In this document: positions 20,885 to 61,944 of the stretch, piece by piece | How positions within the stretch are numbered: position 1 is the stretch's first letter | Layout: each line of letters begins with the position of its first letter | Assembly (NCBI GenBank): GCA_024529925.1 | Contig: JAFEUB010001118.1 | Coordinates: 310,001-374,000, forward strand | Direction: 5' to 3' | Origin: Ophthalmolycus amberensis | Taxonomy: Eukaryota; Chordata; Actinopteri; Perciformes; Zoarcidae | DNA length: 64,000 nt | The notes under the pieces: generated by a model | What the model was told of the DNA's origin: nothing | Databases searched by the model: none | Seen by the model: only the letters and a program-made list of their open reading frames with translations | Made by a program: the position numbers and the translations under genes

Positions 20885-21060
20885 TTGAGCTAAACGCTAA
20901 CATGCTGTTGTTTACCAGGTATCATTTTGGCATGTTTACCATGGTAGTTTAGCATGTTAGCATGCTAACACCTGCTGATTGGCACTAAAAAGAAGAAAAC
21001 AGCCGAGGCTGACGGGAAGGTCGTATTTGATCAAGTTAATAGACTAAATGTCCACGCTGG
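20885..21060 (+). repeat. Dispersed repeat, TTAGCATGCTAA family, forward orientation
   Basis: TGAGCTAAACGCTAACATGC, ATGTTAGCATGCTAACAC and GCCGAGGCTGACGGGAAGG are the 5' portion of the family also present at 54800-55130. Confidence 0.7.
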
Positions 21061-21374
21061 TTTATGGGGATGACCAATAAATGTAAAATATAGACGGCAG
21101 GTTTTTAAGACACTTTACGGGGAAAAAAAAGATTCAGACTCAAATTCAATTTGTGTTTATTTGTGCAGTACAAATACAATGAAATAAGTCAGTACAGAAG
21201 ACTACAGAAATGAGGAAATAATTGCATCTGAGTCAAACATAAAAACAGCAACAACATTCCTTTATTTATAAATTCACAAAAAATATTTTTGGGAGTTCAA
21301 ACACAATCTAAAAAACGAAATGAAGCCCTGTCTTTTAAACTCACTCAGTGTGGTTGTACATATATACACACATA

Positions 21375-21409
<35 letters not shown>

Positions 21410-22659
21410 GCCGCCTCCTTTCCCAGCAGAGGTACTGTACATCCGCAATCAATAGAACAGCCTGTGTGTTTGGGGAAAATGCATTAGTAAGTGATAACTC
21501 CGGAGATTTGCTGCTGTGCTGCTGGCTCCATGTCTCATACTCACCTACACTGTTCCAGCTGAGAATAGACCGTTTACTGAAGTCAGCCCACATATGAGTG
21601 TTTTATATCCACACTCACATTACTGCAGACATGCTGAGACATCTATCACATCTATCACAGGAGAACGTATTAAAGTACAGTTATTGTATTAGGAAGAAGG
21701 TGATGAATATCATCTCACTCATCTGGACTCATGACTTTAATTTTTTTTAAAGAAAATAATGATTCCACAAATTAAGGTGAAGAATATCCCTCTGAATCCA
21801 ATTATGCTTTTAGATCTACTCTTTGATTCTTATTCTCAGTATTGGTTGGCTTCATCTGCATTATGATTCATGTGAATTTATCATCTCACTGGCACTGAAG
21901 CAATGAAGAAGAATGCGTTATTTTCTACATCATACGTGCGTTATTCTACGTATAAGGCCCCCTGTAGACCTGTTAATATGAATATCATCATCTGTACTCA
22001 AACTGTACACATTTGTTTGTACATAATCCTCACTTTAAAAAAATTTGTTTTGTCCATGCTTTTCTTAAAGTTATATTTATGCGACTGAACTATGGTGAGG
22101 ATGTGTATGTTACCCTGAAAGCTCTGCTAATCTAACATCTAGCATCTGAGCGCTCAAATGAATCAGAGCGATGAGGTCCACTCGACCTGCATGTCAGACC
22201 GTCCTGTGAGTCTGACCCCTCTTGAAGTACTACAAATAGAGGGTTTCTTGTGATTTGGGAGGCTGATCCAGGGGACGGTGATTCAAGTGAGATGCAAGCG
22301 AGCGGAAACATGAACAACGATGGTGAGTGAAGCAACATTTTATGCTTTGACAGGGAATAAGGGATTTTTTTGTTTCTTAGTGATAAGAATAAAAGTAGCT
22401 TTGTGTTACTAATGGAGTTCCAGATTCATGTATGACAACTGGATTGCCTCATTGTAAAAGGCAATCTATTGTGCAATAAGAAAAATGTCAAACCATAGAG
22501 ATCACTATAGTTGTTCACATCACAAACGAATAGTACATAAAGTTTTTGTCCTATATTCGTGGACGTATTAGGTATGACATCAGCCAACCAAGCACAGTAC
22601 TGTTTCTACTGAAAATTATATTGAAATTTTCCTTTGGGTTTACAGTCTGTGCAGTATCT

Positions 22660-22990
22660 GTCTGCAGTGATGGAATTTAGAAGTATTACAGCGTAAAAAT
22701 ACTGTTACCAGTAAAAGTACCACATTTAAAATGTTACTTAAGTAAAAGTGTAAAAGTATTAGCATAAAAAAAGTAAAAGCTCTCATTATGTCCCCCATCA
22801 TTGTAATGCTAATGTATCATAAACAATATTATCCGATCATAATAAGTAACTAAAGCTGCCACATAAGTGCAGTAAAAAGTACAATATTTCCTTTATTTTA
22901 AGTATAAAGCTGCTTAAAATGGACACGCTCACTTAAGTACAAGTACACCAAAAGTGTGCTTAAGTACAGTACCACAGTGAATGCACTTAA
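22660..22990 (-). repeat. Dispersed repeat, AAGTAC family, reverse orientation
   Basis: TACTGTTACCAGTAAAAGTACC, TTACTTAAGTAAAAGTG and CACTTAAGTACAAGTACACC are the family's blocks in reverse order. Confidence 0.7.
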
Positions 22991-24949
22991 GTGTTCCACG
23001 GCTACTTAAAGGTAAATGTGCGCACACACATATCTCTTAATCTTAATATCTTCTTAAATGTAAAATAATTCCCAAAATTTCCAAGACACACTTTAAAAAA
23101 AAAAAGTACTGTGAAGATCCAAATTTCTTACATACACTAAAAATATCACTAGATTTTTTTAAGAGAGGAGCTGGGCCTTTTTTTTTTTTTAGGAGAATCT
23201 TTTGGAGTTTTTGGAGCACCATCTAGTGGCCACTAGCGGTATTGCATCACGCTCTTTCTCAGTTAGAAAACAGTCCAGAAATGTGTTGATGAGTTGGAAA
23301 AGCTCCTGGGGTTTTATTCATATTCCGGCTGAGAATGGTGGGTCTTCGATGTGGGCACTAGAGGCAGTCTTACACTGTCTGCTCAGTGAGTTCAGTGTTG
23401 ATTTCCAGGCCACTCTCTTGGCATTCACCGCGTGCCTTAATTGTATGGACATTTAAATCAAGGTCCGCTGTGAACACGAGGAGAGATGGCCCATAATCCC
23501 CCCCCCCTCACCTTGTCCTGTTTGACAAATTTTTCGCCTTCAACCAATTCCACTCAATCCCCCTTTTCTCCCAACACCGCTCAATCCTACTTTATCCCTT
23601 TATATGTTCAGCTTCGCTCGGCTTTGTTCGCTTCTTTATCCTTCTCTGTATCCCTCACAACCATTTTCTCAACCTCAAAGTTGTTGATGCCATGTAACGC
23701 ATACTTTATTTATGTTTATTATCAAAAGCACAGAGGGACATATATTATGTGAAAAAAAGAGGAAATGTTCCAAACCTATTTAATGCATTTTTTAATGAAG
23801 AACATAATAAATGAATGTCACCATATCAAGCTTGAATATCTCTTATGGACTCTTACAGCCTGTGTTTTCTGCGTTATGTGTGTATTGGTTATATTTTTGC
23901 ATGAATGTTTGCTAAAGTGATGAATACCACACAGATTATTCATCATGTACTCATAAAATACACACAGACTAATCCTCCCAAAGATGTACATCATGTATGC
24001 TGACTACACGAAAGAAGTACACCGACTATAACATTTAAGACGACGTTGATGCTGATTATACTGCATATTGTGATTCTACTGACTAGTACACATTAAGATG
24101 CTGTGTCTTCTGCTGCAGACCAAAGACAGACAAGCAGCTCAGAAGACTTGTAGATGCTGTAACGGTCTATAGGTGTGAGTGTGAGTGTAGATGTCATCGA
24201 CTGTAATGGGTGTCCTGCTGACCTCCACACAACAGGCTACACGCTGGGACAGATTCGAGACAATGACAGAACTGACAATACTACTATATATCAACCGGCT
24301 CTATTGACTATATAAAGATTAAACTATGCATGCTATCTATGATGACTTAAAAGGGCAACGCCAGCATTTTGCATGTGTAAAATATGCATATGAATGTGTT
24401 TTTGCACCGTCCACGCTCTGGTTTCCATTAATTTCTCACTCTGGTATGAAAATCAATTTGCAGAGACTCAAGGCCACGGTTCTCGACCCTTTTTTTTTTG
24501 GGGTGGGGGGCTTTTTTTCCCTAAAAATAAATAATAATGTTCACTTCTCACCTCATTTCACAGGTTCAAGTTGATCTGTGATTCAACCAAATTGGGGTTT
24601 TTCTTTCTTCTCAGATTGCTGCATTGGAAGGATTCACAGAGCAGCGAGGAGGTGAGAGCAGAGGAAAAACAGCAAAATACAATTCTAATCTATCGTTTTC
24701 TGTGTCACCCCTTCGATCAGGTGACTCCTCGTTGATTTATTCTTGTAAAAGCAGAGATAATGGTCATCGGAGACGGATTGACAGATTAAAGTCTCTGCAA
24801 AGTGATTTTCATAGTGAAATGTATGAAAAGCATGCATGGGGGGGGGGGGAATCTGAAATAACGCAGCATGCAGAGGGAAATTATTCAAAGTGTTATGGAG
24901 TATTAAAAAAACAAAAACCCACCGCTATGATCCTTTAAGCAGCACTGCG

Positions 24950-25250
24950 GACCATTAAAGCATGATCCTCCATTATCCAGCAGCAGCAGCCATAATGCAC
25001 GTTCTTATGGCACCACTGCATTAATGACACAGCTGCAGGGGAGGAAGCTGCTGCTGCTGCGATATCTACTCCTCATCCCACATGAGCACACAGCCCTGGC
25101 AGCTCCAGAAACATCATGCCATGCAGCCTTTTTTGTTAAATTCTATTATTTCAATGTGGTCGCTGCAGATGGAGCAGCAACAGCATCTGTGCTGCTCAAC
25201 GGCTCTCCGGCAGAGGAGAGGACCCATCTGCAGCCTCGTTAACCGCTGAA
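24950..25250. promoter_or_regulatory. Candidate conserved noncoding element
   Basis: A repeat-free block with CATTAATGACACAGCTGCAG, TCCATTATCCAGCAGC and several CAGCTG/CAGATG E-box and TAAT homeodomain-type sites. Conservation cannot be seen from one sequence. Confidence 0.3.
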
Positions 25251-27514
25251 ATCCTAATGACCCAGATAGCTCATGTAGGCTAAAATGCGGAGGGGAGGGG
25301 GAAGGGGGGGGGCTGCCTTTGTGGGGGTCGGGCGTGTGTGTCAGAGCCTGTGTTCAAAATTTCTACAATACTCGAACACACAGAATATCTTCAATTACTC
25401 AAATTATAACATAATAAATATTTATGTGGGCCCAACACATTACACTTATAAATAAAAAGGCTGTAATGTTTTATACAATTAAAACACCATAACTACCATA
25501 ATACTACTATTATATATATATATTGCATTACAGATGCATTTTATGTATTTGGTCTGTATCATGTGTATGCATGCAGCCTTTTTGCTCATATTTCAGAAAG
25601 AGACAAATAATAAGTTCCGCAGAGCACGACAGCACACTGCGGCTGCTGCAGGAGCAGATTTAGCGCAGATGAAAGGAGCTGGTGGAGGTTTAAAAACCAT
25701 AAGGCCTAAAAAATAATAAATATTGATTTAAATGAATAAACCTTGCAGATAGCCTATTTTATTGGAAAAGCCGAACAGTACCTTTTCAGCGGCAGGGTGC
25801 CCGGATAAATGGCGCAGCTTTCTAATAAAAATAAAGTAAAATGTAACAATCAGCGGACATTTACCGAGGTTTGATACAGCTAAGACCTCCATAAAACACA
25901 CCGATGCAGGAGCTTCTGTTTCCCCGGTGATAGAACGCTTTGAAACCTGTTTAACCTGCGTGCGCCGCTCGGTCCGCGGTGCTCTCCTCTGGAGGTCCAT
26001 GCAGGGATGCTGAGGATGCGGAGGGATGTTGCGGGGGATGCGGAGGTCGGACTGTCCTTCTTCTGCAGCTGAATTGAGAAAAAAACAACCGATTTTTTTT
26101 TTTTTTTTTTTCTCTGCAGAAGAACTCTTCAAGCACAGAATAGTCCAAACCCAGAAGAGCACCGGAGCCAAGCGATATCCTAAGCCCTCGGAAATCAGGT
26201 TTTGTGTGCGCTGGGTGCAGTCAGGAGGTGGGTACAGTAGCCGAATGGAAGGATGGAGGGAGAGAAGTTGGGCGCAGTCAGAGGGAGAGAGGAGAGAGGA
26301 GGAGGGGAGAGGAGGGGAGGGGCTGGTCCTCTGAAAGAGTGGGAGTCAGATGGAGCTCCAGCTCCGTCCTCCCTCTGCTTGTCATCCTCTCCTGAGGATG
26401 GAGGGAGGAAAGAAAGAGCGAGAGCATCTGCCTCACTGAGCAAACCAATCGAAGCATCCGACACTGTACTTAACCGCTGTTAATGCGGTGGTTTAATTTG
26501 AAATGTGTTCAGGAAACAACATATTATACAGAGCAACTGGATCTAAATAAAAACACCATATGGTGTGTAGGACTCAATGCTTTTTTTCGTCTCCTGGCTT
26601 GGTCTATGAGAAGATTGGGTTTAATTTAAGTGTGTCAAAGTGTCAAATAAATGTAATGGAGTAGAAGGATAAAGTGGCAGAGAATAGAAATACTCAAGTG
26701 GCGTGTGAGTATGTCACAATTGTGCTTAAAGACAGTACTTCAGTGAATACATGTGCATTCCACTTCCCCCCAGAACACCTCGCACATTAAACTCCACCTC
26801 TCCCGTCCCCTTTGCTGGAATGTGAAATTGTGCCCGATCCTTCTGAATTATAGATGACTCTCACCGTCACAATCAGACGCTGGAATGTATGTATATCCCC
26901 CCCCCCCCTAACATGAGCAACGTTTCCTCCGTGGGTTCTTACGGCTCGTCATCTGTCCCCCTCAGCCGTCCCTCCTGTACCCAGCGTATATACTGGAAGC
27001 CAGCGGACTGATGGGGGGCTGTCGTGCACTCATTTGACTGCACCATTACAGCCGCAAAGCATGAAATAATCAGCAGCTTCCATCTGACGGAGCCTCGTTC
27101 TCTTCAGCCAACCAACAACCAGCTTTACTAGTCTGAATAAAGCTGGCTAGTGAGTGCAGTTTGTACACACACACACACACACGCATGCACACACACATTT
27201 CATTTATATGTTATGCTGTTTGTATATTTTATCAACAGTCCATGCTTATTCATGTTTTATAATTCTACTCAGCATATTTCCCTGATGCTCTTATTTACAA
27301 TGTTTATTTTCGTGACACCCCACTACATTTATACATTACTGCTATATGTTCTACCATGTGACGTTTTGGTTTTAATATCCGTGTGACAATTTGAAATTCC
27401 CTGATTTAAGCTTTATTTCTGCTGCATTTACATCTACATTAATAATCTAAGCACCGTGAATAATGTTAAGATTTGTAACAGTTATACCTGAGTTGTTTGA
27501 TGATCATGATTATG

Positions 27515-27948
27515 TGTCACGGGGCATGATGGAGGACTCAAACGCAGACCAGACCAGAAGTAGAGTGAAGTGGAATTTAATGAAAACTTAAAATCAGAAC
27601 AGGAAACTTACAGGAACACAGGGAATTCACGGACAAGACAAGAGACAAATTGGGAAATCCAGCAGGACGAGGCAGGGCAGGCAGACGGGGAAACCCGGAA
27701 CAGGACAAGCCAAACGGGCGGGTGGACATGACAATTATCTGGCAGTGCGTGACTGAGAGGCAGGGGTTTAAATAGTGCACTTGAACAGGCGAGGGCAGTT
27801 GTGTTGATGAGGGAGTGCTTGATGATCAGAGGCAGGTGAAGGGAGTTAGGCTGGTGCTGAGGGAGTGGCTGACCGGGAGAGTGAGGAGGGTCTGGAGCTA
27901 CACAAAGACACACACACAGAACACAGAAGACAAAGCCTGGTCGTGACA
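27515..27948 (-). mobile_element. Probable solo LTR
   Basis: A 434-bp unit with ends TGTCACG and CGTGACA (5'-TG..CA-3'). It is flanked by ATTATG (27509-27514) and GTTATG (27949-27954), an imperfect 6-bp duplication. Read on the minus strand it has TATTTAAA and later ATTAAA, in the order expected for promoter and poly(A) signal of an LTR. There is no internal coding region. It could instead be a terminal-inverted-repeat element. Confidence 0.6.
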
Positions 27949-28699
27949 GTTATGGGTATCTAGACGGATGTGGAGGGACTTTTATGAAATATCATCACAA
28001 CAAGGAAGAAGGACACATGAGAAAGGCGCTGTCGATTGCATCAAACATGATGATAAAATCACAAGTTAAGACACAACAGCCCCACCTTTCCATTGTGCAT
28101 CAATAATAATACTCAATGCATTTACATAGGCCAGAGAATAGTGGCCTCTAACTGATAGTCCACAATAAAAAGGTGAATATTTGGTTCTAAGAACTCCTAT
28201 TAATATGATTTTCATACTTTCTCCCATACCCAAAACACTTTTTTGTTTATTTTTCAAGGAAGTAAAAATAACCTGCATGTCCACATACCAAACTTTCTTA
28301 TCAGCACATGAACCTACCACTAAAAATAACAAACAGTAATGTAATTGTCATTTAGTATTAAGCTTAATACAACTGTAAAATTGACACCAACAGAGTGGAG
28401 TGGGGGGAGAAGGTGCAGATAGTGAGGCCATAAGCAAAAACACCTGTCTCAATTAAATAAGCAGTCCAATTAAAAACAGCCACAAGTAGCAACAATGTCA
28501 CGAGGGACATCTTCACTGAAATAAACCTCACAAGCCTGTGTTTTCTGTAATACCGTTGGAAAACGTCTATGATATTATTTTTGCAGCACATTCTATGAGT
28601 GATTTGCAACAATGCTAAACTCCATTCATAATTCTACCAATTTAGTGTTCTTCTACTGATTGGAAACGGTACACATAACCAATGTGCACGTATCAACTA

Positions 28700-29017
28700 A
28701 CTGATCAAATTACTAAGTCGTCTGGTGAATTCGGCGCACACGTGTTGTTATTAGATAGTTACAAGAAGAAGAAAAAAGCAAGAAGTTAAGAATTTCATCA
28801 AATAATTACTGCTTATAGTCCGTCTTTGTGGGGTAACACATCTGACTTGGTCTTGAGAGACAAACGTTTACATCCTATTTTAGTGCGAATATGATACATT
28901 TAGGCTTTCCGTTTTTTGTATAGTCATTGTTGAGTAACCCTTGCCGTTTCATAAGCCTTGTTACGGAGCATATCCAACTGTGTGAAGCACGGGAGTGTCC
29001 GTGCTGCTTCCGGGTCA
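28700..29017 (+). promoter_or_regulatory. msra: msra upstream region and 5' UTR
   Basis: The msra frame is open from 28955 (after an in-frame TAA at 28952-28954), with no ATG before 29018. The transcript start must lie in or upstream of this stretch. I see no clear TATA box, as is usual for housekeeping genes. Confidence 0.45.
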
Positions 29018-57557
<28,540 letters not shown>

Positions 57558-58300
57558 CCAATGGCAGCCAAGAGCCATTGCCGTCAGTAAGGATGCAACA
57601 GTGGAGTGGCATAAAGTTTTAAAATGTCAATATCAATAATCTTGATGTTTTCAATATATGAAGGAAATTATATTTTAGTATATTTTATGCATTTGGGAAC
57701 ATGGGTCAAATATTTAAACCTGTGAATTAGATAATGTCAGTATATCGCACATTTCTCATGAACCCAGCATCTCCATGCCTCTGAAAAACAAAACGAAACG
57801 ATGATTGTTGTCAAATGCTGAAGCTCAGTTTGTAACATAGTAAATAACGCAGCCGATTTGTGCCTGATGTGAACCGGTGACGCGTAGCATGAACTGCAGC
57901 GTAGACGCCGATGGAGGCCGGTTGTCTTCTCAGCTCTTTGCTGATGGAGAACCTACCAGTGACTCAAGATAGCCGCGGATGCTGGTGCATCGTCACTTTA
58001 GTGGAGGCTTCACACACAGTACACGCCCTCACACATGCGGGGCAATTTTATATGTTCGATGTATCAAAATGTATGTAACCCAATGACAGCTAGTGAAAAA
58101 AACAGTTGCTCTTAAATTTTATTATACAGTCTGACACAATCTAATATAGTGTGCGTCAGTCCACAATTCACTTTTTCCGCATATATAAATTGAAGATTTT
58201 GTTTCGCAGAAAGATGCTCAGGTTGCTTATACATGATGATTATTTATGTTCAGCGTTGAAAGTCTGTAGAGGAATAAAACATATTAAAAGCTTCCGAATC
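57558..58300 (+). other. msra: msra 3' UTR
   Basis: AT-rich sequence from the stop to the first good poly(A) signal, AATAAA at 58273-58278, followed by T- and GT-rich sequence (TCTTTTGCGTCTTTTCTGTT). No conserved RNA structure was recognised. Confidence 0.55.
58273..58278 (+). terminator. msra: Probable poly(A) signal of msra
   Basis: AATAAA with a T/GT-rich element within 60 bp downstream. Confidence 0.55.
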
Positions 58301-60760
58301 AGAAGTCTCTTTTGCGTCTTTTCTGTTTCCTGAGTGCTGTTTAAATCTAACCATACGAGAGGAACAGAGCTGCGTGTATGATTTAAACTCTATTGTATCA
58401 TTCTGAGTTTGCAGCACGGTGAACAGCAGATTTGTTTGTGATTAAAACTCTATGTATTTGCTCTTTGGTGGTTTTGATTTTGGAAGACCTCCAGTCCTTC
58501 CTCTGATCTTTGCCTGAAGTAACGTTCCAGTCCTTGACTCATCCGTCATCGCCGTTCATCTGTGTGCGTTTGTGTTTTGTACAGTATGCTCTACGTGTTT
58601 GGCTGCTATACGGCACACAAACACACCGGCACACCAGCAGGGGGAGAGCGGGTTTGGTGCCAGGCCCTCCAAAGCTTGGCATCACCGCCGCAGAGTCGAG
58701 GGAAAAAAAAAAAAAAAAAAAAAGGCAGGAGAAGGAAAAGATGGGTCTCTTTAGAAAATGGCAGAGAGCCACCTTGGATCTGGGCTGCTTTGGATCGCCT
58801 CCATGATGCAGACTGCAGGACCTGACTGGCTTTTCCAAGCCAGATCTGACTGCTATTTTTGGAGTGAAGCTGACGAAAGCTGAAATTTGGTGCAAATATT
58901 CCTTAGGTTTTTGCTTTTAGTAAAATGTAATAAAAAATCCTTGCCAATGGGGAAAACGCCTCAGAGTTTAGACCACAAGGTATTAAAACTACTGAGACAG
59001 AATATCATGGATGTTTTCTAATAAGGAAAAAACATCTTTCACTAAACCATCAGTATAGCATGGATCAATTCTATGATTAATGTGAGCGCTATGCGGTGCA
59101 CCCATCATATATCATATATGAGGATGACACCAGCTGCGACTGGATCCCAGTTTTAATAAAGGTGTGATATTGGCTTACATCAGCGTGACCTCCACACAGC
59201 CTTTGTTCTTTCCGGGTTTGTTGGTTGGGTTTGTGGTTACTAATCGAACGCTAATATTTCACAGAGCCCTGTGATTGGTTAGAATAAAAGTTGGTTAATT
59301 AAAGTTTAAACAATGTGATTTCAAATAACTTTCTTGGATAAAGCAAATGAACTCCTTAGTTTGCAGTTAATGATAATTTATCGTTCGTCAAAAGAACAAT
59401 GTATTCCCCTTTGTTGAATTTGTGTTTTCCACATGTAGGTATAGTACAATCTGTATCTTTTTGGTAACAACCAAATTATGTTAATTTCATCGAGTACTGA
59501 AAGGCAATGAAACTTAACAATAGTTCATTGATTCATTTTCTCTTTACCGAGAGCTCCAATGTTTGACTTTGGGAGTTTTTATCTTTGTGTTTAGTTTAAG
59601 GGGGATCTGTTGCCAGAAATGGATTATAACATTAATATTATGTATATTCATCTAAAAAATAAGAACCGTTGTGTTTTCATCACCTCGGAATGAACTGTTT
59701 ATGTCTACATAAGAAAGGGCGTCCTCTTCACAGAGCCGGCTGCCATGTTACTACAGTAGCCTAGAAAGGACAAACCAAACGTTGGCTATAGATGGGGCCA
59801 TTCTTGTTTTGTGTTTTCACATCGGCCACCGTAGATCTCCTATACACGATTGGCACACAGGAGAAGTGTCAGTTGGTTGCAATCTAAAACCTCACCGCTT
59901 CAACAGTTATTATTGTAGAAGTTGTGCTTCTTTGGTAAAATTATATGAAAAATCATGTGGCAAAATGTGAGGTTTATTGGAGATTCTTTACTAGAAATAA
60001 CCTCTCGAGATGTACCATTTTGTTTTCATGGGGGTCTTCTTCAAAGCATTGTTTATCTGCTCATAATTCAACAAGGCCAAGTGTGAAGAAATCTGCTGCA
60101 TGTCCTTAAAATACCGGAGGAATCTCGCTAATCTTTCTACATCTCTGGCCGACTGGTGATTGGGACTCTGATCGTCAATCCAATTGTACAAAATTGTCAT
60201 CGGGATTTGTGTCTGTTGTTTATTTTGGGATGTATATATATTTTTATAAACCTCATACGACACAAAAAGAGCACACAGCCAACATTACTGTCTGTCTCTC
60301 ATTTCAGACGGACTCACTCACTTCCCTGAATCTGTCCCTGGTTAGAACGCATGCTTATGCTGCCATCACGTGGTATGTTTGAGGTATGAGCACATGGCTC
60401 AGACCCACTGAGGTAACATAAACCAACGCAGGATTTTAGGCTTTAGCTAGAGATAGAAAGGTAAGAATTCATAAAAAAAAGTTCCTATGTCATAAAAATT
60501 TAAATACCACTAATGTACTACGAATAGACATTGGTCCATGTCGAAAAAAAGGCAATTTAACTAAGTTTTTATAATTTCTCCTTTTGTATCTGGCTGAATT
60601 ATTCCTTGAATCAGTGAGGTTGAAGAAAAGGCCAGCAAGGAGAAGAGACCGTGGTTCTCAAACATATAGCTTAATTTGAATCCAATTCATCCCACATTTT
60701 AGAGTGAGTCTAAAGGCATTTTTCTCCATGAAAAACGAACAGAGTGTACATCGTTGAACG
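58301..60760. other. Intergenic region between msra and the 113-residue gene
   Basis: Contains a 21-A run (58703-58723) and a dispersed repeat at 59690-59975. The rest is AT-rich and unassigned. The short frames start at random positions. Confidence 0.55.
59690..59975 (+). repeat. Dispersed repeat, GAGCCGGCTGCCATGTT family
   Basis: CACAGAGCCGGCTGCCATGTTACTACAGTAGCCTAGAA, GGGGCCATTCTTGTTTTGTG, ATCGGCCACCGTAGATCTCC and GTTGGTTGCAATCTAAAACCTCACC are in order. A reverse copy is at 34055-34190. Confidence 0.7.
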
Positions 60761-61027
60761 ATGTCTGCTGAAAAACCCATGGAGAGAACGTACCAGAGGA
60801 CGTGCACGGACTCTAATCGGTCGGTTCAGACTCCTGCACCTGTCTCACCCACTCCTGGACTCAGTGGGGTGGAGCACCCAGGGGACGGCCTGGGCCAGCT
60901 GGCCTTTCAGGTCCAACCAGTGGTGGGCATGACGCCCCCTGACCTCTCCTCTCACCTGAGCCCTGACGATGCTGTCCCCCGTGGACGATACCAGCCGACG
61001 GCCTTTCACAACGTAAATCAGCAACAA
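60761..61027 (+). CDS. Unrecognised gene, exon 1
   Basis: Residues 1-89, starting MSAEKPMERTYQRTCTDSNR and ending HNVNQQQ at a consensus CAA|GTGAGT donor. Reading through would add about 28 unrelated residues. Confidence 0.6.
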
Positions 61028-61471
61028 GTGAGTGTTACTTTGCTGTATTACCCAAAAAAGCTATTGATGATGGTGTCTAGCACTATGTTTGATGAGAGGA
61101 GAATCTCAGGGTGAAAACCTTTCGTCAATTATGTGACAGGGAACTTTATCTCGAAATAAAGAGAGGATTTATTATATACAAGACTGTTCTACGTAATCAG
61201 GCATGTCCACTTTTAGTTCAGTTGTTCGTCTTGCCACTAGACAGCAGTAGAACATCAGACAAATTTCCCCTTGGGGATGACTAAAGTACATTTCTGTTCT
61301 ATTCTATTCTATTGTTCCTGCTGGGAAGGAAAGTGCCCACCACAGCCAGTGTAACATGTTGCGTTGGTCCGGTTCTTAATGTGTGTCTGTTGGCAGGCTC
61401 CAGAGCGTCCATATGAGGTGGTTCAGCGGCAAATTGAGCAGATCCACGAGGTCCTGCAGGAGCAGAGTTGA
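60761..61471 (+). CDS. Unrecognised two-exon gene, 113-residue protein
   Basis: ATG 60761 follows an in-frame TGA (60755-60757) by one codon, so the start is well bounded. Exon 1 is 60761-61027 (89 codons, donor GTGAGT) and exon 2 is 61397-61471 (24 codons plus TGA, acceptor TTGGCAG). The first 90 residues are rich in Pro, Ser, Thr and Gln (QTPAPVSPTPGLSGVEHPGD) and look disordered. The C-terminus, ERPYEVVQRQIEQIHEVLQE, is a predicted amphipathic helix and could be a binding or coiled-coil segment. There is no signal peptide or membrane segment. I do not know the family and assign no function. Confidence 0.6.
61230..61316 (+). mobile_element. LINE 3' tail fragment
   Basis: AATTTCCCCTTGGGGATGACTAAAGTACATTTCTG ending in (TTCTA)n, inside the intron of the 113-residue gene. 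It is the + strand counterpart of the tails at 1259, 10571 and 30421. Confidence 0.55.
61397..61471 (+). CDS. Unrecognised gene, exon 2 with stop
   Basis: Residues 90-113 in phase 0, APERPYEVVQRQIEQIHEVL then QEQS and TGA. A donor-like CAG|GTCAGT lies 20 bp past the stop, so the 3' UTR may be spliced. Confidence 0.6.
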   Translation, partial: APERPYEVVQRQIEQIHEVLQEQS

Positions 61472-61529
61472 CTGCTGACGCTATTAGGGACAGGTCAGTG
61501 TTGAGCAGCACACTCTCCTGTTTAGGGTC

Positions 61530-61658
61530 AGGTGAAAGAAAAAAAAAATATATATATACATATATATATTATTAAATATATATAAACATTATTAAAAATA
61601 TATATATATAATAAAAAAATATATGTATTTTTTGGAGAGAAAAAAATATATATATATA

Positions 61659-61690
<32 letters not shown>

Positions 61691-61790
61691 TTATTAAATA
61701 TATATATATAAACATTATTAAAAATATATATATAATAAAAAAATATATGTGTTTTTTGGAGAGAAAAATATATATAATTAAATATATATT
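61530..61790. repeat. AT-rich tandem duplication, period about 122 bp
   Basis: ATTATTAAATATATATAAACATTATT...TTTTTTGGAGAGAAAA starts at 61568 and again at 61690. Both copies are embedded in (TA)n. Confidence 0.8.
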
Positions 61791-61944
61791 TGTTTTTCTG
61801 ATTAAATGCAACAATATCTGTTTGGGTGATCCAGTATTGATTCTTAAAATCGATCTTTGCATTTGAGCCTTTTCTGAGAAAACAAATGTGTTCATCTGCG
61901 CTAAATCTTCAGCATTGTAATTAAGGATTTTCAGCAACTAATTT

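Larger units (their letters stand above)
20391..28950. other. Intergenic region between ift172 and msra
   Basis: No supportable gene. Repeats are at 20475-20715, 20885-21060, 22660-22990 and 27515-27948. The parts 24950-25250 and 26800-27130 are repeat-poor and of balanced composition. 26220-26335 is purine-rich (GAGAGGAGG-like). The frames here are short, start anywhere, and match nothing I know. Confidence 0.6.

Noticed and set aside
25728..26171. 147-residue minus-strand frame
   Set aside because: Contains a lysine run from poly-A, no recognisable domain and no splice context.
27608..27913. Minus-strand 101-residue frame
   Set aside because: Lies wholly within the probable solo LTR, which is noncoding.
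28958..29017. Upstream TTG as msra start
   Set aside because: Not an ATG. The first in-frame ATG at 29018 already gives a presequence and a family-typical length.
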